Source: Chloroflexota bacterium
GTDB taxonomy: Bacteria > Chloroflexota > Dehalococcoidia > GIF9 > AB-539-J10
NCBI GenBank assembly: GCA_015222295.1
Contig: JADFUZ010000021.1
Coordinates: forward strand, 1 to 13,121
Direction of reading: 5' to 3'
DNA: 13,121 nt
Below, one piece after another: positions 6,667-12,746 of the stretch. The notes beneath the pieces were generated by a model. The model saw nothing but the letters and a program-made list of their open reading frames with translations, was not told the DNA's origin and did not search any database. Position 1 is the first letter of the stretch. The number at the start of each line of letters is the position of its first letter. The position numbers were made by a program, and so were the translations under genes.

Positions 6667-7092
6667 CTAGACTCGCTTACCTTTCCTGCGACACTCGCCA
6701 CACTCGCCCGGGACAGCCATGTGTCTCAGTTCAGCGGCGAAATCGCACTCGCGGAGCAACGTATCTTTCAACGGTGACAACACAGATTCGTCAACATCGA
6801 TCACCCGGCCGCAGGTCCGGCAAACGAGGTGATGGTGATGGCTCTTCTCAGCAACATGGTAGCGCACGCGACCTTCGCCAAAATCCGTTTCAGTCACCAA
6901 CCCCAACCTGTTGAGCAGTTCGAGCGTGCGATAGACGGTGGAAATGTTGCTGTAGGGATAGCGCCTGTGTAGCTGCACATAGATCTCTTCAGCGCTGATG
7001 TGGCTATCGGCGCCGTGAAGGGCCTCTATGACCAGCATGCGCTGTGGAGTCAGGCGATAGCCCTGTTTTTGTAGCGCCTTATGGCAGCTCAT
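6667..7092 (-). CDS. Fur-family metal-responsive repressor (Fur/Zur/Nur type)
   Basis: A 141-residue protein with the normal Fur layout. An N-terminal winged helix (R-L-T-P-Q-R at 13-18; recognition helix S-N-I-S-T-V-Y-R-T-L at 48-57) is followed by a dimerisation domain with H-H-H-H-L-V-C-R-T-C-G (85-95). Cys91/Cys94 with Cys131/Cys134 (C-G-E-C) form the structural zinc site. Which metal it senses cannot be read from these motifs. It heads a minus-strand run of metal genes and is the natural regulator of them. The ATG at 7092 lacks a Shine-Dalgarno sequence and sits only 11 nt after a good -10 box, so the mRNA may be nearly leaderless. A TTGCAA-N4-TTGC motif covers its -35 region, suggesting autoregulation. 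Zur or a nickel-sensing Nur are the leading subtypes given the neighbours. Confidence 0.93.
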   Translation of the reverse strand: MSCHKALQKQGYRLTPQRMLVIEALHGADSHISAEEIYVQLHRRYPYSNISTVYRTLELLNRLGLVTETDFGEGRVRYHVAEKSHHHHLVCRTCGRVIDVDESVLSPLKDTLLRECDFAAELRHMAVPGECGECRRKGKRV

Positions 7093-7103
7093 CTACACGT
7101 GAG

Positions 7104-7132
7104 ATTGTAACAGGACGTGGAAGTTGTTGCAA
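7104..7132 (-). promoter_or_regulatory. Promoter of the Fur-family gene
   Basis: On the minus strand, TTGCAA (7132-7127) and TACAAT (7109-7104) are separated by exactly 17 bp. The -10 box ends 11 nt before the ATG, so the transcript should start only a few nucleotides upstream of the start codon. The -35 box is part of the TTGCAA-N4-TTGC motif. Confidence 0.65.
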
Positions 7133-7140
7133 GGGATTGC
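7127..7140 (+). promoter_or_regulatory. Candidate Fur-family operator overlapping the fur promoter
   Basis: TTGCAA-GGGA-TTGC repeats the pattern found upstream of the metal-binding-protein gene (6169-6184) with the same 4-nt spacer. It covers the -35 box of the repressor gene, as expected for autorepression. A further TGCAAC at 7144-7149 forms a 6-bp inverted repeat with GTTGCA at 7126-7131. Confidence 0.5.
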
Positions 7141-7148
7141 TGGTGCAA

Positions 7149-7595
7149 CTACTTGCTTCGGCTCTCCACCAGCAAGGTAACCGGCCCGTCATTCTGGATG
7201 TCCACCAGCATGTGCTCCTGGAAAATCCCTGTTTCGACCTTGAGGTCAGCGGAGCGCATCTGTTCCACGAAGAACTCATAAAGCTCCTTCGCCCTGTCCG
7301 GCGGAGCCGCGTCGGTAAAACTGGGCCGCCTGCCCTTTCGCGAGTCGGCCAGAAGGGTGAACTGGCTTACTATCAGGACTTCCCCTTTTGTTTCCAGTAC
7401 TGACAGGTCAAACTCACCCGCTTCGCTGGGGAAAATCCGCAGGTTGGCAACCTTGCTCGCCAGATAGCGGGCTTCCTCTTCTGAATCGTCCCGGCCAACT
7501 CCCAGGAAAACCACCAGCCCTCTACCAATCTGGCCCGTTCTCTCCCCGTTCACACTCACCGCAGCCCGGGCAACCCGCTGCACCAGTGCTTTCAT
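7149..7595 (-). CDS. dtd: D-aminoacyl-tRNA deacylase
   Basis: A 148-residue protein, full length for the DTD family. It hydrolyses D-aminoacyl-tRNA (and glycyl-tRNA-Ala) to free tRNA and the amino acid, a cytoplasmic proofreading step. Both signature motifs are present: S-Q-F-T-L at residues 77-81 and the cross-subunit N-D-G-P-V-T at 135-140, whose Gly-Pro pair enforces chirality. The N-terminus M-K-A-L-V-Q-R-V-A-R-A is typical and fixes the ATG at 7595. The stop lies 56 bp before the Fur-family gene, which has its own promoter, so dtd is probably a separate or only loosely linked unit. It is transcribed divergently from the radical SAM gene. Confidence 0.95.
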   Translation of the reverse strand: MKALVQRVARAAVSVNGERTGQIGRGLVVFLGVGRDDSEEEARYLASKVANLRIFPSEAGEFDLSVLETKGEVLIVSQFTLLADSRKGRRPSFTDAAPPDRAKELYEFFVEQMRSADLKVETGIFQEHMLVDIQNDGPVTLLVESRSK

Positions 7596-7607
7596 GTCCC
7601 TGGACCT

Positions 7608-7637
7608 ATTCTAGGTTCTTGTGCCGATGGCGGTCAA
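7608..7637 (-). promoter_or_regulatory. Promoter of dtd
   Basis: On the minus strand TTGACC (7637-7632) and TAGAAT (7613-7608), each 5/6 to consensus, are separated by 18 bp. The -10 box ends 12 nt before the dtd ATG, implying a leader of only a few nucleotides. Confidence 0.6.
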
Positions 7638-7661
7638 CTGGCGGGCGGCGGACCGCGCCAG
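7638..7661. repeat. GC-rich inverted repeat between divergent dtd and radical SAM promoters
   Basis: CTGGCG (7638-7643) pairs with CGCCAG (7656-7661); after a 2-nt bulge an inner CGG/CCG extends the stem to nine pairs around a 4-nt loop. It abuts the dtd -35 box and lies 16 bp upstream of the opposite -35 box, outside both transcripts, so it may be a shared DNA operator rather than a terminator. Confidence 0.4.
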
Positions 7662-7677
7662 ACTACCTTCAGTCAAA

Positions 7678-7706
7678 TTGAGAATCACCGTAGCAAGGGC
7701 TATAAT
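7678..7706 (+). promoter_or_regulatory. Promoter of the radical SAM gene
   Basis: TTGAGA (7678-7683, 5/6) and a perfect TATAAT (7701-7706) are separated by exactly 17 bp. The -10 box ends 14 nt before the GTG start at 7721, so the leader should be under about 10 nt. No spaced Shine-Dalgarno site is seen. Confidence 0.7.
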
Positions 7707-7720
7707 GCTCGGGCCATAAG

Positions 7721-9553
7721 GTGAAAGATCTCGATAGAATCCTCCACCAGGTCTCCAAACCCGCTCGCTATGCTGGAGGCGAGTGGAACAGCAGCACCAA
7801 GAACTGGGAAACGACGCCCCTGCGCTTTGCTTTGTGCTATCCCGATGTCTATGAAATCGGGATGTCCAATCTGGCGGTGTCAATCCTCTACGACATACTG
7901 AATCGGCAACCGGATGTGCTGGCGGAGAGAGTCTATGCCCCGTGGGTAGATATGGAAACGGTCCTGCGAGAGCAGGGCCTCCCCCTTTTCTCCCTGGAAT
8001 CCAGGCACCCCCTGAAGGACTTCGACGTAATCGGTTTCTCTCTCGGCTATGAACTCACCTACACCAACGTATTGAACATCCTCGATCTCGCTCAGATTCC
8101 GCCACTTAGCGGCCTGAGGGATGCTTCTTGCCCCCTGGTAGTAGCGGGAGGTAGCTGCGCTCTCAATCCTGAGCCAATGGCGGATTTCATCGACCTCTTT
8201 GTGATCGGCGAAGGTGAAGAAGTGATACTGGAGTTGCTGGACGTCCTTCGCACGTGCCGGGGCAACAGAGAGGAACTGCTGAAGCAGGCCGCCCGGCTCA
8301 GCGGCATCTACGTCCCGGCCTTCTATGAAGTCGCCTACAAGGCGGACGGCACAGTGGAGAGCATTACACCGGCGTCTCCAGAAGCCAGGCCAAGGATCCA
8401 TCGCAGGATAGTGACTGAGCTGCCACCACCACCCAGCAGGCCAGTCGTCCCTTACGTTGAGATGGTTCACGATTACGGCAGCATAGAGATCCAACGAGGC
8501 TGCACTCAAGGCTGCCGCTTCTGCCAGGCCGGGATGATTTACCGGCCGGTCCGCGAGAGACCACAGGAAGAAATCCTGGATGCCGTAGATAGGCTATCAA
8601 GGAATTGCGGCTTCAGTGAGATATCTCTGCTTTCCCTCAGCACCGGGGACTACTCCAACATTGAAGACCTTCTGGCCAGACTGGCGCAGAAGTGCCGCGC
8701 CGATAGGATTGCGCTGTCACTTCCCAGCTTGAGGCTGGATACAGCCACAGCAGGGTTAGTGGACTTGCTGCCTTCGCAGCGCAAGACGACCCTTACCTTC
8801 GCTCCTGAGGCAGGGAGTGAGAGACTGCGCCGTGTCATAAACAAGAATATCCCGGAAGAGGCGATACTCGATACGCTGGCGGGCTTCCTCCATAAAGGCT
8901 GGTCGAAGCTCAAGCTATACTTCATGCTGGGCCTGCCCAGTGAAACGGTCGACGATGTGCACAGCATCGTAGAGCTCGTGGCCAGGATAAGCCACCTGGG
9001 CCGGGTTTTCCGGCTACACGTCAGCACTTCAATCCTCATACCCAAGCCGCACACCCCCTGCCAGTGGCTGGCGCAGGAAACGGAAGACCGGCTACTGCCC
9101 AAGTTCGACATCCTGAAACGCGGCCTGCGACAGCAGCGAGTCAGGCTCTCGTGGCCTGACCCCGGGACCAGCCAGATTGAAGCCGCCCTGTCCCGGGGTG
9201 ACCGTCGCCTGGGCCAGGTCATCCACCATGCCTGGCGCCTGGGCAGCAAGTTCGATGCCTGGAGCGAATTCTTCGACTATCAGAAATGGCTTGATGCCTT
9301 CGCGCAGTGTGGGCTGGACCCATCTTTCTACGCGAACAGAGAACGGCCCCTGGAGGAGACACTGCCCTGGGAACACATCGACGCCGGCGTGACTCCCGAC
9401 TTCCTCAAGAGAGAGTACCGGAAGCTATGGCACGAGGAGGAGACTCCAGACTGCCGTCGCGAGGAGTGCCATGCCTGTGGACTACAGCGCTGGCAAGACA
9501 GTTGCCAGCAGAAGTACGGGGAAACTAAAGGCCGAGCAGGAACTGCTCAATAG
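7721..9553 (+). CDS. B12-binding-domain radical SAM protein (TIGR03960-like)
   Basis: A 610-residue protein of the TIGR03960 type, of unknown reaction. The N-terminal part opens with K-P-A-R-Y-A-G-G-E-W-N-S (residues 13-24), typical of the family, followed by a B12-binding-like domain. The radical SAM core has its cluster motif C-T-Q-G-C-R-F-C at Cys261, Cys265 and Cys268, then F-A-P-E-A-G-S-E-R-L-R and the K-L-Y-F-M-L-G-L-P segment. Near the C-terminus there is a second cysteine cluster, C-R-R-E-E-C-H-A-C-G, with one more Cys after it, possibly an auxiliary metal site. The GTG start at 7721 agrees with the family N-terminus and lies 14 nt after a consensus -10 box. In many bacteria this protein is fused to or followed by a DUF2344 (TIGR03936) protein and RNase G; neither follows here, and instead the 3' end overlaps a converging hydrolase gene by 29 bp. 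Confidence 0.88.
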   Translation: MKDLDRILHQVSKPARYAGGEWNSSTKNWETTPLRFALCYPDVYEIGMSNLAVSILYDILNRQPDVLAERVYAPWVDMETVLREQGLPLFSLESRHPLKDFDVIGFSLGYELTYTNVLNILDLAQIPPLSGLRDASCPLVVAGGSCALNPEPMADFIDLFVIGEGEEVILELLDVLRTCRGNREELLKQAARLSGIYVPAFYEVAYKADGTVESITPASPEARPRIHRRIVTELPPPPSRPVVPYVEMVHDYGSIEIQRGCTQGCRFCQAGMIYRPVRERPQEEILDAVDRLSRNCGFSEISLLSLSTGDYSNIEDLLARLAQKCRADRIALSLPSLRLDTATAGLVDLLPSQRKTTLTFAPEAGSERLRRVINKNIPEEAILDTLAGFLHKGWSKLKLYFMLGLPSETVDDVHSIVELVARISHLGRVFRLHVSTSILIPKPHTPCQWLAQETEDRLLPKFDILKRGLRQQRVRLSWPDPGTSQIEAALSRGDRRLGQVIHHAWRLGSKFDAWSEFFDYQKWLDAFAQCGLDPSFYANRERPLEETLPWEHIDAGVTPDFLKREYRKLWHEEETPDCRREECHACGLQRWQDSCQQKYGETKGRAGTAQ

Positions 9554-10217
9554 CCTTGTTGACCGCTTCGGGCTTTTCCGCGAAGAAATAGTGCGTGCCT
9601 CCTTCTATGACAGCCATCCTTGCTCCCTCGATATTGGCTGCCAGGTAAGAGCCATACTTGGGTGGTGTCATCGAGTCCTCGCTACCGCAAAGCACAAGCG
9701 TAGGAGTCTTGATCTGCCGCACTCTGTCCATGATGTCAAATCTGTCACAGCACACGAAGTCGTTTAGCTGCACTTCAGCCCCAACTTCAACTGCTTCACG
9801 TATCAGTTCTTCCCTCAACCCGGCATCAATGTGACCGTAGTTGGGCCTCACGAAGTCTTCTACCCACGTGGCCGGGTTCTGCACTCCGTCTTGCATTGCA
9901 GAGAGATACTGCGGAGCTACCCGCAACCTGGCACCGGTGCCGGCAAGGATGATACCACTCACATCCGCGGGGTGCTCCAGAGCGTACATCTGTACGATAG
10001 CACCACCCAGAGAATGCCCGGCCAGGACGGGAGTCGAGTACCCTCGCTCCAGAATACACCCACGGAGCCAGGCGACGTAGCCTTCAATGCTGGTGCACGG
10101 CGCTCCCGGAGACAGATGACCGGGGAGGTTTATGGCCTCGGCTTCAGGGAAGTACTGCACCTGATAGCGCCACACGCTCCCCGTGTTTCCTGAGCCGTGG
10201 ATAAGAACGAGCTTCAT
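9525..10217 (-). CDS. Alpha/beta hydrolase
   Basis: A 230-residue alpha/beta-hydrolase-fold enzyme. The catalytic triad is readable: nucleophile Ser69 in the elbow G-H-S-L-G-G (67-72), acid Asp181 in C-G-S-E-D (177-181) and His209 in G-G-T-H-Y (206-210). H-G at residues 7-8 supplies the oxyanion-hole loop. A short cap region lies between about residues 100 and 160. There is no signal peptide, so it is probably cytoplasmic. The substrate is unknown; esterase, lactonase or thioesterase-like activity are all possible. The ATG at 10217 places the conserved first strand at the very N-terminus; a longer frame to 10283 is open but lacks similarity to the fold. A G-rich stretch (AGGGGG) lies about 9 nt upstream. 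It lies 105 bp downstream of gyrA on the same strand. Confidence 0.87.
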   Translation of the reverse strand: MKLVLIHGSGNTGSVWRYQVQYFPEAEAINLPGHLSPGAPCTSIEGYVAWLRGCILERGYSTPVLAGHSLGGAIVQMYALEHPADVSGIILAGTGARLRVAPQYLSAMQDGVQNPATWVEDFVRPNYGHIDAGLREELIREAVEVGAEVQLNDFVCCDRFDIMDRVRQIKTPTLVLCGSEDSMTPPKYGSYLAANIEGARMAVIEGGTHYFFAEKPEAVNKAIEQFLLGL

Positions 10218-10322
10218 GCAGACACACCCCCTTTTTCTATTATCCCTTCGGGCCGCCTCAAGCGCCTGGCCACCGCCTGCCACAAGGGCAAGTGGGACTT
10301 CCTCTCCGGCTCGCTTTCGCCC

Positions 10323-12746
10323 CTACGGCTGACCCAGCGTGGCAATGGAAACCACGCTATCACCTCCAGCCACCGCCATCACATGTACGCCGCGGGCGTT
10401 TCGGCTCTGGACCGGGATTTGCTCAATAGGAATGCACTCGACATTGCCCGTGGCCGACAGCATCACCAGGGTTCCTTGCGGGAGCACAACTCTGGATGCA
10501 GCCACCCCACCCGTCTCACCACTGACCCTGTGCGCTCTGATGCCCTTGACACCTCTCCGGTGGAGAGGATAGCGCAGCACGGGAGTCAGTTTGCCAAACC
10601 CCTTTTCAGTCACCGTAAGCAGGTGAGTCCCCGAGGAAAGCGGGTCCATACCGACAACAGCGTCACCAGCCAGTCGCAGGCCACGGACCCCGCCACTGCT
10701 GCGAGAAGCAGTCCTCAGTTCCTTGACCCGGAACTTGGCAGCCTGCCCATTTCGACTTATCAGAATGACCTCGTCGGAGTCGGTAACCACCCTGGCCGAC
10801 ACCAGCTCGTCACGGCTCTTGAGTCTCACAGCAATGAGGCCATTTCTCCGGATTGAGGCAAATTCGTCCAGGGACGTCTTCTTTATCTCACCCAACCTCG
10901 TGGCCAGCAACAGAAACACATTCCGACGGAAAGCTGGCACAGCCTGTAGCGCAGTTATCTCGTCTTTCAAATCCACCGGCAACAGGTTGACCAGCGCCAG
11001 GCCCTTGGCAGTCCGAGATGAGTCTTCCGGGATTTCGTAGCATTTCAGACAGAAGGCTTTACCCCGTTTGGTGAAGAAAAGCACGTTGTCATGGGTATCC
11101 GCGGTCAGGACATGCCTCACTGAATCATCCTCACGGGTCACCATCCCCATAACACCCCTCCCTCCACGGTGCTGGAGCCGATAGGTGCTGGCAGGCAGTC
11201 TCTTGATGAACCCCTGACTGCTGAAGGTGACTATTACCTGCTCGTGAGGAACAAGGTCTTCTTGACGAAACTCCGTCACCTCCTCCTTCTTGACCAGAGT
11301 GCGCCGCTTGTCGCCATACTTGGACTTCAACTGCGCCACATCCTGCTTGATGAGGAACAGTATCTTTCTCGGGTTTGCCAACAGGTCTTCCAGATAGGAG
11401 ATGCTCTTCACCACTTCAGCATACTCTTCCGCTATTTTCTCCCGCTCCAGATGCGCCAGGCGTCGCAGTGGCATATCGAGAACAGCCTGGGCCTGAACCT
11501 GAGACAGGCCAAAAACCGCTATCAGGTTGGCACGAGCGGCATCAACAGTCTCAGATTGCCGAATGGTCCTGATTACCTGCTCTATGTTATCAAGAGCAAT
11601 CCTGAATCCTTCGAGGATGTGAGCCCTGTTTCTGGCTTTCTCAAGCTCGAACTGGGAGCGCCTGGTAATGACCTCACAACGAAAGTCAATGTGGCAGGTC
11701 AGGGCCTTCTTGAGACTCACCACTTCGGGCTGCCCGTCAACCAGAGCCACCATGTTCACGAAAAAGGCCGACTGCATCGAGGTGTTCTTGTAGAGATTGT
11801 TCAGTATGCGCTGAGGCTGTCCCTCCTTCCGCAGTTCGATAACGACTCTCATCCCCTCCCTGTCCGATTCGTCACGTACCTCGGCTATCCCGACGATCTT
11901 CTTCGTTCTGGCCAGGTCGGCAATCCTCTCCACTAGAGCCGCCTTGTTCACCTGATACGGAAGCTCGCTGACAACTATCTGTCTCTTGCCCGTCTTGACA
12001 CTTACTTCGCTAGCTTTGGCCCGGACCACGATCTTGCCCCGTCCCGTGGCACAAGCGCTTCTGATGCCCTCCTGCCCCAAGATCACAGCTCCCGTGGGGA
12101 AATCGGGCCCCTTGACAAACCCCAGCAGCTCCTCCGGAGTCGCTTCCGGGTTGTCGATCAGGAGGGCGATGGCATCGCATATTTCCCCCAGGTTGTGTGG
12201 CGGAGTATTGGTGGCCATGCCCACTGCAATGCCTGACGAGCCATTCACCAGGAAGTTGGGCAACCTGGCGGGCAAGACCGAGGGCTCCTTGAGAGAGTCG
12301 TCGAAATTGGGCACAAAGCTTACGGTATCCTTGTCAATGTCGACCAGCATCTCCTCAGCAATCGCGCCAAGCCTGGCTTCGGTGTATCTCATTGCCGCCG
12401 GCGGGTCATCATCAACGCTGCCAAAATTCCCCTGCCCATCTACCAGGACGTGCCTCAAGGAGAAGTCCTGCGCCATGCGTACCATAGCCTCGTATATTGG
12501 AGCATCCCCGTGGGGATGGTATTTCCCCATGACTTCCCCAACAATTCGAGCACTCTTCTTGTACGGACTGTTGGGATGCAGCGCCAGTTCCTGCATGGCA
12601 TACAGGACACGTCGCTGCACGGGTTTCAGGCCATCTCGCACATCAGGAAGCGCCCGCGATACGATGACGCTCATGGCGTAATCGAGGTATGAGCTCTTCA
12701 TTTCCTGCTCAATATCAACCGGCTTCACTACGCCAATTTCCGTCAC
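10323..12746 (-). CDS. gyrA: DNA gyrase subunit A
   Basis: An 807-residue, complete GyrA, catalysing the breakage-reunion step of DNA supercoiling with GyrB. Seen: the N-terminal V-D-I-E-Q-E-M-K-S-S-Y-L-D-Y-A-M-S-V-I motif; the quinolone region G-K-Y-H-P-H-G-D-A-P-I-Y-E (74-86); the catalytic Tyr121 in M-R-Y-T-E-A-R-L; the coiled-coil region near 365-480; and a C-terminal six-blade domain with the GyrA box as Q-H-R-G-G-R-G (525-531) plus later degenerate copies (S-G-G-V-R-G, R-R-G-V-K-G, N-A-R-G-V). The presence of a GyrA box argues for gyrase rather than ParC. The start is GTG at 12744-12746 with AAGGAGG 9 nt upstream, overlapping the stop of the preceding ORF by GTGA. Oddities: Ala and Pro occupy the positions of E. 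coli Ser83 and Ala84, and His replaces the second Arg of the box. Confidence 0.97.
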   Translation of the reverse strand: MTEIGVVKPVDIEQEMKSSYLDYAMSVIVSRALPDVRDGLKPVQRRVLYAMQELALHPNSPYKKSARIVGEVMGKYHPHGDAPIYEAMVRMAQDFSLRHVLVDGQGNFGSVDDDPPAAMRYTEARLGAIAEEMLVDIDKDTVSFVPNFDDSLKEPSVLPARLPNFLVNGSSGIAVGMATNTPPHNLGEICDAIALLIDNPEATPEELLGFVKGPDFPTGAVILGQEGIRSACATGRGKIVVRAKASEVSVKTGKRQIVVSELPYQVNKAALVERIADLARTKKIVGIAEVRDESDREGMRVVIELRKEGQPQRILNNLYKNTSMQSAFFVNMVALVDGQPEVVSLKKALTCHIDFRCEVITRRSQFELEKARNRAHILEGFRIALDNIEQVIRTIRQSETVDAARANLIAVFGLSQVQAQAVLDMPLRRLAHLEREKIAEEYAEVVKSISYLEDLLANPRKILFLIKQDVAQLKSKYGDKRRTLVKKEEVTEFRQEDLVPHEQVIVTFSSQGFIKRLPASTYRLQHRGGRGVMGMVTREDDSVRHVLTADTHDNVLFFTKRGKAFCLKCYEIPEDSSRTAKGLALVNLLPVDLKDEITALQAVPAFRRNVFLLLATRLGEIKKTSLDEFASIRRNGLIAVRLKSRDELVSARVVTDSDEVILISRNGQAAKFRVKELRTASRSSGGVRGLRLAGDAVVGMDPLSSGTHLLTVTEKGFGKLTPVLRYPLHRRGVKGIRAHRVSGETGGVAASRVVLPQGTLVMLSATGNVECIPIEQIPVQSRNARGVHVMAVAGGDSVVSIATLGQP

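Noticed and set aside
7880..9249. Minus-strand open frames of about 200 codons opposite the radical SAM gene
   Set aside because: They are antisense to a recognisable enzyme and have no ribosome site or known motif.
10218..10322. Possible GATAAT -10 box and terminator between gyrA and the hydrolase
   Set aside because: GATAAT at 10244-10239 has no -35 partner at 16-18 bp and no extended -10. Only a 3-bp CCC/GGG stem was found and no T run follows, so neither a promoter nor a terminator is claimed.
10197..12692. Several open frames of 200 or more codons opposite gyrA
   Set aside because: They lie antisense to a full-length, highly conserved gyrA and have the composition expected of codon-bias shadows, with no recognisable domains.
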